NCBI RefSeq assembly: GCF_014805685.1
Contig: NC_060887.1
Span: 31,725,463-31,789,462, forward strand
Direction: 5' to 3'
Source of the DNA: Silurus meridionalis
Lineage: Eukaryota > Chordata > Actinopteri > Siluriformes > Siluridae
DNA length: 64,000 nt
Positions 10,671-24,573 of the stretch are shown here, in pieces. The position numbers were made by a program, and so were the translations under genes. Position 1 is the stretch's first letter, and each line of letters begins with the position of its first letter. Below the pieces are notes generated by a model, which made no database searches, had not been told where the DNA came from, and saw nothing but the letters and a program-made list of their open reading frames with translations.

Positions 10671-13600
10671 ATACAGTATATCCTCTCATATTAAGGAGTC
10701 ATTAGTGGATTTGTAAAAAATGACTTTTTCTCTATTAAGTTAACAGATATGTGCAACATGGTGCAATTCAAAGTCTCAAGGCCAAAATAATTCCTGCAAT
10801 TATTAAGCAATACGCAACACAATACACACAAGAGCTTGTATGGTGTGAACATTATGACAGACTTTTAAAGGTTAGGAAACTTTTATATGTTTCAACCATT
10901 ATTGTTTCATCAAACCAACATAAGAACAACACATTTTAGATTTTTTTGTATCTTGCCTGGACTTTTCCTTCATATATCATGTTGGGACAAATTTTAGGTC
11001 TTGATGAAGTTCACTGATAGCTAGGGTGGCGTAGAAAATGGACATAAGACTAATCAATTCAGCTTGTAATCGGATAATAGCTTTCAGAATGTCTGTGATG
11101 CCCTGGCGCCACAGTTTAGGAAAGCTTTCAGCTTTTAGAATAAGTAGAACTATTACAATTTCTCCATATGATAGGTATCGATATGTTTTGAGGCATTCCG
11201 ATACAACAAATCTGAACATAAATGTGACATTACTTCTGGTGTTGTTTTTAGTATAGCTTTAAATAATTAATCATCTTTAATCATGATTGTAACTTTTGGC
11301 TTCTTTAGTTCATTAAAAAAATACTTCGGTAAGTATTTATTTAACAGGTTTCTTTGACACGGCAAAACTACAGATGAATGATTTATATCAGGCTTCACTT
11401 TCAACCTTATAGCTTATAAACTTAAAATATCTATTAAGCCGAGAATACTGGCATGTTACATGTACTTGCTGGCTGTTTCTTTTCTTTTAAAAAAAATGCT
11501 GAACCGATGCTGAGATTTTAGGATTAGTAAACCTGTGATTTACATGTTTTATAGGAGAAATCTATATTTTATATTGATTTATTTTACAAATGATCGAGAT
11601 CAATATCAGACTAACTTTAAAGATGGATTTAATTTGTTGCTGAGTGTCTCAGTCAGGCAAGCGATATTTAAAATAGGGTAATGGATGTGTTAGTTTAGTC
11701 TTTTTTTAATTAATCCTGAACATGTCAATTGGTGGTCATTTGCTCAAAAAGTTTGGAAACCTTTGAAATTATGTTCCAAATTCCTTTTAATATTTAGTAA
11801 TCACAATGTCCAATATTTGGAATGTACACAAAAAGGATGCCTTTTCTCACTAAAATGATAAAGTTCAATAATATTTAATTCCTAAATTGGCTGAATGACT
11901 GTCTCCACAGCTGTTAGAAAGAAAATTCATTGTGATAAAATATCACTTCATAACTTCACATAATTGAGACAAAGAGTTCTAGCTGGGAGGTGAACACTAG
12001 ATCATCATTGTGTCTTCAAAAGGCAAACATTAATCAGTGTGCTCTGTGTATACTGGGCATTTACAAGATTCCTTTCAAGCAATTTAGTACAAGTGTCACT
12101 CGTTATGGCAAAGAAAAAAAAATTGCTTATTATACAAACACAGCTATCTATAATTTATTTTTTTTTCTATTGGACCTCCCTGTCTAGCGCTTTTTAATTA
12201 AAACCATCAGTATGTTTAATAAGTTCACACAGGGGCACAAATCATTTTGGAACAGATAACCATCTGGCAGCCAGACTCTAGATCCTGTCTAACATAAAGT
12301 CTGCAGGATGTAGGAGTAGAACTCCTTGAGCATGCGCTTCTAAAATTATTTCAGGTTTTTTCTTTCCTTCACCCTATAGAGGAAAGGAATGTAGGGGAAA
12401 CTGCTATCCAACACTGTGTTTGGCTCTTTGTATTGCAGTGCAATAGGGCTGAAAGCCAATATTAAAAGAGCAATAAATCACCACAGATTGTTTCCTGCTG
12501 TAAGAAAACTCTTGGCGTTTCCAGCACTTTCTAAGAGCTGCTGGTGAAATCGATCACGGAGCTCTGTTTCATCTGCCACATCTTCTCCACCAAGGACAGA
12601 TTTCACATCACTGAACATCAAAGAGGAACTGTAAGTCCAAAGAATCAGTACTTCGATATGAACTCCATTTTACCACAGTGCTGTTGACTTCTCAATCCTA
12701 TTTAGTCAGTAGGTGTTAATTCACTTTTCATATCAGTAGCACTGTTCATAATTTAAATGATCAACCTATTAATGTGATGACATTATTATTTCTATTTTAA
12801 CAACTTGACAACTTGTACAGGAGCTTCTATGGTGGTTGCACCACATAATCTAACGGCAATAATTAAATTACAAATTAAAGGCTCTCCAGAGTCAGCACTT
12901 TGTGACAGCGAGGATGTTTTCCCACCATGAGAAAGTCATCAGGGCAGGAAACATTCATGTTGTTTTTGGAACATGACAAGCCTTTTTTTTTGTCTTATAA
13001 ACTTCAAGAGAGTAAAGGTAGGCAAAAAAATGCAGTGGGATAAGAGTTTTAAAACACTTGTTCTGTGGGGAAAAATATACATTTTGGGATTGTAACATTT
13101 ACTCCGCTCATGTCAGACCCCCAATTAATAATTATTTTCCTTTAAAAATTTTGTCTTTTCTTTTTAACATATAACCGAATATATCTCAAAACAACACTGT
13201 TTACTGTTTACTGCCTCTAAAACATTTAAGGTTTATTGATTCAGTCTGCTGTGCTAGAGAAAAAGAAAACATATGCCAATTTGATCCTGGAAACAAACTG
13301 ATCCGAATTCAGCCAAGTCTTTTACAACACAAACACAGTGTTGCTGTTATTTGGTCTTACACCTCCTGCTTTCGAAGTGTGAAGCTCTGTATTGGAATTT
13401 ACATTCAGCTGAACACAACTCTATCCAGCCAGTGTATCTCAGCTGTATGTGCTAAAGAGATGCTATCGTGATCGGAACAAATGCGCTTCCCTCTGTTTTA
13501 TTTCAGCCAGCTCTTTCATCTGTGGCCAGCCTTATCTGAGCTCCGAGAGGAGAATAGGAAGTGTTGTGACATTTATCTTACCGCTTATATTTCCTCTTGT

Positions 13601-15000
13601 TATCTCTGCCGTTGAAGAACTGCACTGTAAATGTTTAGAACGGCGGGAAAAAGAAAGAGTATTCATAGCAAACCGAGACCATAGCAGCGAAGACTTTCAT
13701 TAAGAATAAAGAACAAAGTTCGGGGATAAAATTAAACATATGTTTAATGTGTGGGAATAAATGAAAGGACAAGCTCTTGTAAATGAGAGATGATATCACT
13801 TATTTGTTTGGATACATAATTGTCCTAAGCCAAACTTTAGACCGAGGCTAAACCAAACCAGTAGACCAATGCCTAAATATTTATTTTGTTTGTCATGTTT
13901 AGTTCAGTTTGCCAACTTGGACCAGGGCTTGAAGGTTATATAAGCTAACAGACAGTTAGAAAAAAGCTTGCCCCAAGACATTCCTAAATGCAGCTGATTC
14001 AATTCAGATTGCATGAGAATGTTAGTAGCCATCGGGTAGCCTAGTGGAGGCTAAGCTTTAAATCCTTTCACTAACTTCCAGCCAAGCATGCCTTTGATGA
14101 TTCCAAGTGAGATAGAGAGAGACAGAGAGAGAAAGGAAAAGTGATGGATTGGTGAGAGAGAACATCTGTGGGTTGGGGCAGAAGGAACTTCTGATTTGTG
14201 AGATGTCATGCGTTTTCAGGAGACATTTTTTCATGTCGTTTCTATATCAAACACTACCACAACAGTAAAAAAGTAACATTCTAGTTGTGTGTTAAGGCCA
14301 CCCATACACACCAAAGATAATTTACCTGATTTCAGTCTCCATGTTTTGTGTAACATGACCGTGTTACATGAAGTGCATTTCTCTGTTTTGGTTGGCATAA
14401 AAGTTTTCGACACATTGATGGTTTCCTGATTCTTAGGAAAATAGTCCATTTACTTTTCTAGCAGTTTTATATAAGATATTTATGAGAGAATGAGAGAAAT
14501 GCGTTACATGTTTACTTTATTCTCTGATGAACCAAGTTAAAAGAGCCAAGAATCATACCTCCTCCAAGTATTTAGCAATCCCATGATAATCAACCAAAAG
14601 CCAAGATCATAGCTATTAGCAGTGACTTATGGATTTAAGCTAATGGAATGTAAAACCAAGAAGATACCACATCAAAAACCTGTTTGGAGAAAGAATTGAT
14701 GTTCAGTGCTGTTGGGTTCCTAAATGACTAAAAAGGTCATCAATCAACAATTTCACCCATGTTTTAGAATGAACTCACAGTCATTCCACTTCAGGTGCAC
14801 TTTGTTTGCAGTTTTTTATTCTCTCCATGAGATTAGCATGCTAGTTGTAGTGTCTATGCAGTACACAAAGGAAAGACTTCAGCAATTAGCATACTCATGG
14901 CAGAGTAGCTGAGGTCATGGGCAAGAGTTGGGAAAGATGGCTGCATAGCCGGGTGACTTGTTCTTGAGGTCCCAAGTGTCGACAATAGTTTTTTATTTAT
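10671..15000. other. non-coding stretch, no gene seen
   Basis: AT-rich, largely unique DNA. Open frames are short (under 85 codons), without recognisable motifs and without paired splice signals. Confidence 0.5.
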
Positions 15001-15002
15001 TT

Positions 15003-15250
15003 TTTATGTTCAATGATTGGCAGCTGCAGCAGAGGCAGCAGATGGTCAGGCGGAGGTCCAGGGTGCAGAGGTGAGGGACCTGGTGCCACTCACAGCCTCT
15101 GTGTGCCGTCTGGGCCACTGGTGGAGGGGGGAGGACACGGGCAGAGCGATTCACAGCCAAATGCTCACTGCCACCCGTCATCAAGGATACCGCTGAGGCA
15201 TGTGGAAAAGCGTTATTAGGCATGCACACCTGCGGCTAGGATGTGGGACC
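15003..15250. other. GC-rich island with a possible 47-bp exon
   Basis: A locally GC-rich segment in AT-rich surroundings. A T-rich tract ending TTGGCAG (to 15023) precedes a 47-bp open stretch (15024-15070) ending CAGAG/GTGAGG, a good splice donor. Read through, it gives LQQRQQMVRRRSRVQ. I do not recognise the peptide, and short matches to splice consensus occur by chance, so this is only a candidate. Confidence 0.2.
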
Positions 15251-17845
15251 AGCCTTTGTGTGTGTAGTGTGTGCAGCGGATGTGTATTTACAATACCAAA
15301 GCATGCATAATGAAGCATTGTGTAAGATGCCAGATTTAAATTTTAATCCAGGATGGTGATGCTTCATCACTTCACCCAAAACTCTGTTCAAATTTTTGGT
15401 GAAAGCTAATCAAATGAAACAGAATACACAAACGATATGGTAAATATATATTTTCAATCAAGCTTGATTAAGAGTTAACATTTTTAGCACACTATGTATA
15501 TAATGTTGGATAAATTCCTTATACTTGCTGGATCACTGGTTTACCCAGAGCATTAATCCTAAAATACAGTTTACTGCTCACTGTAGATAGCTAATTATTT
15601 ATGATGTACAGTAATATATCAAGGAATTGTTTGTACTTTTTTATTTTTATAATAAAATAATTTTTATTATTTTCTATACATGTAATTACTTCGGACCAAT
15701 TACAAACCCAATATAACTGTTAAAAACAAGACAAGTAATTTAACTGTTCAAAAAATGTCCATGTTTGTTAAAACTCTTTCCTGGTGAAAGGTATTATGGA
15801 TATGCCCACACAGAGAAGAAAAAAAGTTGGAACCTTGAATGGAATGTCAATTGTCTTTAAAATTGTTCATAAGAATGCAGAATAATTCAATGCATAAGTG
15901 CAGGATTGAAAAAAAAAGATGGTAGAAACATATTCTAACCTCAACTGCATGAACAGCTGAAATTAACCTCAATTGTTTATGTCTCATCATATACTTTAGG
16001 GAGACTCAGCAAATTAAGCCTCTCATACGTTTAGATGCTGATTTGAACATTGTTATTACCTGTTTAGGAAAAGAAATGATGCTCTAGCTGAATCTATAAG
16101 CAGCTGACCTGCTTATTCATTTATATTTTATGCTTTATCCTTCATATTTCAGAAGGCTAAAAGGAAACAGTTTTCTTGCCTTCAATCATTGAAAGATATT
16201 TTAGATAGTTATATTAGATATGGTGCCTGAATATGGTACATGAGGAGTCTTGTCTTTTCTGCTTCTTGCATTGGTTTGGTAAATATAATATGCAGATAAC
16301 TGCTTTTTCACCATGACCAAAACATTATACATTTGTTCTCTTTGGTTATATAGACACATAATGTTGGGTTTTATGGGATCAAGGGAGTCTCCTGATCAAT
16401 ACAGACTTAAGCCCAGAAGTTAATGCGCCCTCCTTTTGATTTCTAGTGTAAAAGTAGTATAAGAATGCAGATACAGAACTACTATTCCCATCACAATGTA
16501 CCTCGCTATTTCCAAATGTTTGACTTATATCATATTTAAGTCATGTTTTTCACAGCACACACTGTCCAGCTTTTGTCTTATGTTTTGGTTGTCACATTGC
16601 ATTAGCTAGTCGCTTCGAAACACTGACTCTCTGTTTCATTTCTTTTGTAATTAAAATAGAAATCTACACTTCTATCTGTCTCCTTTTTATTATCCCGATA
16701 AATATAAGTGAAGTTTCCTGGAAATAATCACTTAAAATAAGGAAAAATACAAAAAAACCCAAAAAAAACAGCATGAATTTGAGGGGAATGTGGTTTAAAT
16801 TTATAACTATATCTTTACTACACAATGCTATATTTCACTATACCATACTGCTGTGGTTAATATAATGAATATAAAACCCCACAACATATAATAGTTTAAT
16901 ATCCACCATATAAATTCAATATTTATATTTTAAACAAGTAAAGTATGATAGCGTAACAGTTATTACACCAAGAAATTATTTCCGAGTTGTATGAATGTAG
17001 AATTATTGTCATTTTATGATCATTTTATGGTCATTTCAATACCAGTCAGCTCAAACAATTTTATTAATGCTTAGCATGCATCAGAAATACTGCCTAGTTA
17101 CTATAGAGAGCTTTATTGTGATTAAAATGCAACAATTTAATATTTTTTATATGGTGCAGTGGTCTAATAAGCAACAATATTGCGACTTTGTATGAAGGAC
17201 AGTCTGAGAAGGAGGACACTTACTGCTTTAGGCTTTTCATTTTATTTGATTTTTACTTCCCAATGGACAAAACGTGTATGTGCATGCATGTAAAATTTGT
17301 GTTGTGTGAGTGTGTGTGTGTGCTCTTTAAATAGTACAACATGATGGACCAGCTCTATGTAGCTGAGCTTGGTGGCCTTTTGGCCTTCCCTCATCTTGAT
17401 GGGGTCCCGAGCACCTGACTGCGAGCTGCGGCTCGAACACAAAGGATCGCGATCAATATTTGAGCAGCTGCACTGTTTTGCTTTCTGTATCTCTCACCAC
17501 ATCTTGCACTTTTTGTTTGTTCACTCCCTTCATATGCTATCTTTCCATCTCAGATGTTTGTTGGTTCAGTAGACGGATTTTGTGTGAGAGATAGAGAGAC
17601 GAATAATAAGTAAAGAGAAATAGAAAGAGAAAGACAGAGTGAGAAAGGGAACAGGACAAAGAAGTGATATCTTGCCTGAACCTTTCTTTATACATTATAG
17701 ATGAAGTACCAGATCCACTCGCTCTTTCTCACACACACATACACACACTTGAACGCTATTATAGGCAGTATTAATTCAGACCATTTGCTCTGCGTGTCTT
17801 TTTTTTTTCTTTCAGACACACATATACTGTCTTTTCATCTTTCAG

Positions 17846-17889
17846 ATTGAGCTTTCCTGCAGATCGACCTCCTACCGATTCGGCTCTGG
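17846..17889 (+). other. candidate 44-bp exon
   Basis: The acceptor-like tract CTGTCTTTTCATCTTTCAG ends at 17845 and the donor-like GG/GTAATT starts at 17890. The frame between is open and reads IELSCRSTSYRFGSG. No homologue is recognised, and one splice-consensus pair in 64 kb is weak evidence. Confidence 0.15.
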
Positions 17890-18801
17890 GTAATTATCTT
17901 CCAAAGGGACAGATAAAAGAGCAGGCAAGAGATTCTTAAGGTTTGTCAGCAGCTAGCATGGAGGTTCTGTGGTGTGGGTCTGGCACACTGTGAAGCTGCA
18001 CTGCTAAACATTACCTAATAAAAGAAGCCATTGCTTCTTATTATAGACCCAGCAAGATAGGCGACGTCTCACGTCTCCTGGAAAATGAGAAAAATAAGTG
18101 ATGGATGAAATATTTCAAAGAGACTGAGAGAGTGAGATGCTTATCATCTTTTGTGTTTTTCAGATATGTTTTTAGTCTTTGGTACAGGGCTAAAATCTCT
18201 TGTGCTTCAAAGAGAAATAAACAAACAAACAAAAAACATAATTTTGATATTCACACCAGATTATCCTCTGTGAATTTGTGAATTAATTAGCTTAAGTATG
18301 TATATATAAAATCATTTAAATTAAACCTCTTCTCACATCTGGCACTTAAAGCTTTGAGTAGGCAGAAACTTGTCCCTTTGATCATTCTGATCATACTTTG
18401 GCCTAACACCAAAGATGGAAATACTGGCCCAACAGAAGATGAATCATGCTTGCGGTCGACTATCTTGAAAGCCTATCAAGAAAAGCATGTACATGAAAGA
18501 GCTCATAAAATGTCCAAGGAATTCACACAATCGTATCATTTTACCGACAGATAAGAGTGCTGCTGACAATAGCTGTGGCATAGAAAGAGTTTGAGGAAAG
18601 CAGAAGTTAAAGGAGTGTGAACTCTTTATGGTTTTTTCCTTTGGTCTGCATGATTAAAGCTAATCATAAGGAACTCTCAGGCTTTTTAAAAAGGTCCTCC
18701 AGAGGTGCTTGCTTTCATCTAATCCTGATAAACAGAGTATGAGGGAACACTGACAGCTTGCGTTTAAGGATGTGTTTCACGTCCTACAAGCATATGCATG
18801 A

Positions 18802-18827
18802 GTGTGTGTGTGTGTGTGTGTGTGTGT
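18802..18827. repeat. (GT)n microsatellite
   Basis: Thirteen GT units. Confidence 0.95.
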
Positions 18828-19349
18828 AAGTGGTTTAGGTGTGGGATGTTGGTTAAACAAATAAACACTGAATGATTACATAGTAATATCTTTTAAGTCC
18901 ATAATGGCAATTTTCAGTAAAACTACCAATTGACTTCAGTCACAAATCTTTGTTGTTAAAGTTTGATCAAAGTTGGGGAATCAACAGCTCTTTCAAGAAA
19001 AAATAAAGGCTAAAAAGACTTAAATGTCAAGGATAATTGAAGGCCCTCTATTGTTTTTTTTTTTTTTTTTTTTTTACTATTGACAGCATACATCAGTACA
19101 TCACTACACGTGTCTCTGTATAGTCTGTGAACTGACCTTGCTACAGAATACCTTTCAATAACGTATTCAATCTATTCAGGATTGAAAACATAAAATTATC
19201 TGTTGTAAATTACACCTATTTTTGATGCACTTGAATATCTATTCACTAATAAATTGGTTAAAAGGAAAAAAAAAGTTAGGTGACAATTTAATTTTCAACT
19301 TTTAAGATGTTCTTGTCATGTGCAAGATTAACTCCAACCCATATAAACC

Positions 19350-20240
19350 ATATCTTCATGGAGCTTGCTTTTTTCCACAGCGGCATTGTGATGCTGGAAC
19401 AGATTTGGGTATCGTAGTTCAAGTGAAGGGGAAATGTAATGTTAGCACATCCGAACACATCCTATGTGCTTTGAGATATCCTGTGCAGAGGTGTAAAGAG
19501 AACCTGAAAATCATACTTGATTAAAAGTATAGATACAGATATAGTATCTATTTCTAACAGTACTCGAGTATTTTACTCATATTGAATGTAAGTTTAAAGA
19601 TGCACTAGTCCTCAACACCTAAACACATTTTAGTAAAAATCCAAAAACTGTTGATTTGTGAGGTTTTATTTTCTAAAATACAAATCAAATTGTACACCTC
19701 AACACTGCATTAATTAAAATCAACACAACTGCCTCTACAATATACCAGAATGAAACAAATATCAACCTAGTTAGACAAAAAAAGAAAGAAAGAAGTAAAG
19801 CATTCTTTCAGAACCATTTTCAATTAACAAATAAAATTACAGTATCTTATCATAAAGTTGAAGAACCATTAGTATTCACTGGACAATTACAAGTAAAGTA
19901 AGTATCGCCTGCAGAATAAATAAGTGATGGCAGATAAAAGTGCTGTGCAAAATGTAATAGTTACAGTTATTTTCAATTAAAATATAGTGGAGTTAAAGAG
20001 TACATATTTTAAATAATAAATGAGTAAACAGTAAATGTTGCTTATTTCTTTGATACTCAGTAAAACTAATAGTAGCCGAAAATGTACTTAAATCAGTCAT
20101 TCTTAAAACATTTACGTAAATACTTTACACCACTGATCCTGTGTGGCTCAAATTTTATTGTAACTGTTTGCAGAGGAATTACAAATGATTGGAAATGTCA
20201 GGTGTCCCAATGCTTTTGTCGATATTATGTATTTCTTCTC
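19350..20240 (-). mobile_element. Tc1-like remnant split by a hAT-type MITE
   Basis: On the minus strand the 5' terminal repeat lies at about 20200-20240 (plus strand CAGGTGTCCCAATGCTTTTG). Transposase-derived sequence resumes at about 19350-19477, where GATGCTGGAACAGATTTGGG and AGTTCAAGTGAAGGGGAAAT are the reverse of blocks in the 33.5-kb copy. The 650 bp between them is a younger insertion. Confidence 0.7.
19486..20135. mobile_element. hAT-type non-autonomous element with 8-bp target duplication
   Basis: The ends are CAGAGGTGTAAAG on the left and, read inward from the right, CAGTGGTGTAAAG: 12 of 13 bases match. The element is flanked by a perfect 8-bp direct repeat ATCCTGTG (19478-19485 and 20136-20143), the duplication length typical of hAT transposons. 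It encodes no transposase and is AT-rich. The terminal sequence resembles a common fish repeat beginning CAGTGGTG(T/G)AAAGTA. Confidence 0.88.
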
Positions 20241-20244
20241 TTAT

Positions 20245-23200
20245 ATAGCATGTGTCTTTTAGCATTAATTATTATGAAATGTTGTGTCATTAGTATGTCG
20301 TTGCCCTGCCACCCACATACCCATCATGCAATACAATAACATATTTCTCTCTACAGCAATGGCTTACTGACTTCCTTCTGAAATATTCCAATAGCAGGTT
20401 TTACAAGTAAACGAATCATTATTGTAAAAGGCTTTTAGCCATATTTCTTTATTTATGATTACATATACAGTATATATATATTTTTTTACCAAAAATGTAT
20501 CTTTAAGAAGCATCTTTTTGTGTATTATTGTGGAACCTTTGTGTACCTTTGTTCCTCTCTATATTATAACATAGAAAAAAGCAGAAATTTGCACTGAATG
20601 CATTCTAAGGAACTACTTAATGCGTGATGATGCAGTCTGAGGTCACATGCCTACACTGACATTATCCCCATGTGTCCTGGCATTGTTTATCACACACACA
20701 AACGTATAATAGGCTGGATAAATCTTTTAAGCAAATAGTTATTTTTTAGATCATTAGAATAAGTTGACTTTGATTTACTCTTCTTTACGCGAAGTGACGA
20801 AAACTGTATTGCGATGGTTATATAATTTGTGCTTGCTTTTTTTTGTAATTAACTTCCAATTTCTGGGTCAGTATCTTGAGTTCTAGTCTTCAAACACTGT
20901 TCTAATGTGAAAAATATTGCATTAATAATAATAATATTTAATAAATTCTTTTGAACAGCACATCAAACCAACTTCCTAAATTACTAATTAATTTGTCTTC
21001 CACATTTATTTATTATATTAATCATACATCTTCACTTTTGCTTTTATTCCTGTCTTCCTGTCATTTCTGATGAAGAAATACTTTGATCATTGTTTAATTG
21101 GTAGAAAAGAAGAAACAGAGGACCAGGTCCCAGGTTGCGAAAGACTGTGTAAAAAGCAGGAGATGTGTGCGGGGCCCAGACCAGATGATTTATCTGCTTG
21201 CTCCCTTTAGACATGCTTAATTGGCAGTAAGGAGAAATGGCTAATTAGTGACGGTGGAGTGATTAAGGACACAAGGGCAGCAGCTTTCAACCTGTCAATT
21301 AAAGAAAGCCAGACATCAGCAGTCTACTGCACAATAGCAACGTCTGACAGGACGAATATGTGTGTAGTGGAAAGGAGCATCTCTCGCACCACATTCAGCA
21401 TAAGCGAACTGGTTGCTGCTTCAGCGTCTGCTCGGAAGTAATAACAGCTCAAACAAAGTGGCTGATTATATGCTGCTAGACGCAGACGTGTTCTGCATAA
21501 GACGTCATTGTAATAACTGTTATGGGTTGGGATATTGAAGATGCTTTTGAATGAATTAAGGTTGAACCCGAGGCTCAAATGCTGTCCAAATTAAATGTTT
21601 GCAAAACATACAAAACAGTTCAAATTCACTTTAAGTGTATAATACCAGGCTGTTGGATTATCAGGTTCTAGCAGGTCAGAAGGTGTTCATTAATTTTCAA
21701 TAACAGCAGTTCTGACAGTAGTTTTTTTGCTACAAGGCAAATGACAGGTTTATATTAATGTGCCAACTCTAATACATTATAGATACCGCTAGTAATAGTT
21801 TTTACTGAAATCTTTCTGATGAATGCTCAGCAGATACGGATTAAATAATGCATGTACTTGTTGATATGAAGGGAAGTTTCTGTGAAGAGACATTTTATTT
21901 TGCATTTATGGATATCATCTCTATTAGTATCAACACTGTTACAGTTACATAAATCTGTAAGTTTTATAAAATGGGAATTTCTCAGGAACATGACAAGCTT
22001 CATTTTGCTGTCTTGTCTTAGAGCAAGATAGAAGAGAGGCAGGAAAAGGAAACAGCTGTTTATACTTGTTAACCAGTTATAACAGGAATGACTTTGATTT
22101 AAATATGTATAAATGGATGAATGCTGTAATGTATTGTTCTTTAATAGCTAAAGATGTTACCCTTGGCAGACTGCGATGCAGTTGGATGATTACACCACTA
22201 CTGAAAGTCCTGTATGTTACTTTAATGAGGCAACTTCCCACTGGGTTTCCTCGTGCTTCTCAAAGATTTTCCTATAACGGCACATACTGTGATGCGTTAT
22301 CCTACGCATATCGTGCTCCATAAAACATTTAAAATGCAGAGGAGATCTAAAATGACCCTCCCTAGGCCATAAGTCCATTCTACTATATGTTGTCTTGTAT
22401 GAAGTTTTAGCTACTTACCTGCTGCAGTACATTGTTCACATTTTCTAAATCTATGCTTTCAGATTTAATTTCCTAATTAGTGCACTATATAAGGAATGCA
22501 GTGTGATTTTGAACGTACAACTAGTGTTTTTTTTAGTCCATCTTTTGTGTCAATATCAGCACTTTTTCAATGTTCTGAATGCATCCCTGGACACAAATAA
22601 TGATGCACATGCGAACCCGGCTATTGTAGGCCTTGTTACTGAGAAAACGATCTCCTTTATTTTAACACCTACCTGTTAAATGTGGGCTGAAACAACAAGT
22701 CCTCAGGGCGTACAGCATCCCACATATGTGTCACTATATGTACAGTATGCATGCTCCACGATGCAAAGTCACATGAATCACTGGTAGGTAGTGTGGCCTA
22801 TCAGTCGCTCTGGCACACATTCAGGGGCATTCTGTTCCTTCCTGGTTTCCAAGGCAACACAGGGAGAAAGAGAGAGATAAAGAGAGAGAGAGAGAGAGAG
22901 CTCAGCAGGATGCTCGCTACATGGCAAGCACTTGTTTACTGGCGCCGAGGGCTTGAATATTCGCTGACGTGCTTCCATAGCGTCACTACCCTCATTCAAG
23001 CCATCCACACATCTGTGGAAATGTAGCACAATAATTACAGTCTCCATGGCAATGCCATTAGAATGAACTGCTCACCCCCTGCTCATGTTCTTTTTCTTTT
23101 TTAATTTCAAAAACATTTATAGATATAACTGTTATATTTAGCAGGGCATCAGCTTTACTCTGTTCTGTACTATCTGTTAAAACTCTGTTTTTATATTACT

Positions 23201-23699
23201 CAGAAATGTGAACTGGTTTTCTTTATTCAAAATATTTTTCTTATCTTGCTTGTAAAAATCAACCTTTGAGTGAATGCATGTTTTTCATGTATAGTACACA
23301 TAGTAAGATGCTAATGACAGGTTGCAATGACATTTAGGTAAGATCGATATTTATTTAATTTAGTTTACTGATAGATTTATTTATTTATTTTTTTATTTTT
23401 TATTAAATTGCATCTATGAAATTTCTTATCTTAGATTGCCTTAAAACAAAGCCAAATCTCAACTAAAAAAAAGCTTTTCTCAGCATTTATGTCCAAACTC
23501 AACCACTCACATCTAATCACATTATCTCAAAGTTAGGAACCTTGAACAAGGCTGAGCTCCTTCATTAAACACAAACACATCATGATATACTGCATATCCC
23601 TGAAAAACCTGTTTCCTGCAGGGACAAATTAGCATATCCATATAACTTATCTCCATTTTCTTTATAAATCCATATAAAATATGCATTTCAGACATATTT
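20245..23699. other. non-coding stretch with a possible conserved element
   Basis: No gene seen. Notable contents are a repeat-free block at 21170-21440 with several homeodomain-type TAATTR/ATTA cores, a (GA)n run at 22881-22900 and X-box-like motifs at 22845-22858 and 23040-23053. Confidence 0.45.
22881..22900. repeat. (AG)n microsatellite
   Basis: Ten AG units following an imperfect purine tract from 22861. Confidence 0.9.
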
Positions 23700-23790
23700 T
23701 TTATCTTGGTCAGGAAGAAGCAAGAACCTGGAGAAAATCCATGTGCACACACAGGGAAGACACAGAGAGAAAAACCTGGGCTCAAAATCA
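23700..23790 (-). mobile_element. SINE fragment, family 2
   Basis: AACCTGGAGAAAATCCATGT and CACACACAGGGAAGACACAG are the reverse complement of the family's 'GTGGGTTTCCTCCGGG' and 'TTCTCCCTGTGT' segments. This places the copy on the minus strand. Confidence 0.55.
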
Positions 23791-23934
23791 AAGTAAAAAA
23801 CAAACTAAAAACCAATTTCAATGTAGCATCTATGTGGTATTCTTGAACAAATTAATTTTTCCTCTAAAATATTTTATTTAAAGCTTATTTGTTTCCATAA
23901 CTACAGGAATAAAGCTAAAGAAATCTCTCCATAA

Positions 23935-23985
23935 GTTGAGTTTATCCTTGCCACAGTCACCACTGGCTCACTCATTAGGGACAAG
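23935..23985 (+). mobile_element. short L2 3'UTR fragment
   Basis: GTTTATCCTTGCCACAGTCA plus CCACTGGCTCACTCATTAGG matches the 3' untranslated region of the other L2 copies (compare 41280-41320). Only about 50 bp survive. Confidence 0.5.
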
Positions 23986-24420
23986 CTTACACTTTTAAGG
24001 AACAAACTTATAGAGTACATTATTTTATTACTGCTTTATCTGTGAAAGAAATCTAATCTGATCTAGAAATAAAAATTAATTAAAATTTAAATTGAATTAA
24101 AAAGTTCTGAACAATTATGATGTTATAATGTATTTATCATAACCACTATGTTAAACTCTTTCAATCTTCTTTTACTGAGCCATTTGATTTCTGTCAGCTA
24201 AACTAATTTGTATAATGTATAATAATTTGTTTAATAAAGTTTCTGTGACATTTTCGAGCTATCTATGATAAGGCCCCGTTTTATTACACTTTCTTTTGAC
24301 CTTAGGGTTTCGTCAGATATGTTGACCTCAGTGTCTAAAATCAGGATGTACATGATCCACTAACACCCAAATGACCACTGTGCAGCCACTGTGCATCAGA
24401 ATAATAAAAATCATTAAACA

Positions 24421-24540
24421 TTTACATTTACATTTGCGACATTTAGCAGACGCCCTTATCCAGAGCGACGTACAAAAGTGCTTTGAGTCTCTAGTAATGA
24501 TTAATCTACACATTCGTCACTTGAAGATAGTCAGGGACTC
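24421..24540 (-). mobile_element. SINE family 1 tail
   Basis: ACATTTACATTTGCGACATT then AGCAGACGCCCTTATCCAGA and GCGAC: the reverse of the family's 3' tail, ending in the ATTTAC simple repeat. The tRNA-like head is not recognisable. Confidence 0.65.
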
Positions 24541-24573
24541 TGCTGTACGGACATCTAGGGGAAGTTCATTCCA

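Larger units (their letters stand above)
15251..19340. other. non-coding stretch, no gene seen
   Basis: AT-rich. Holds (GT)n at 18802-18827, a poly-T run at 19054-19075 and one candidate exon at 17846-17889. Confidence 0.5.
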
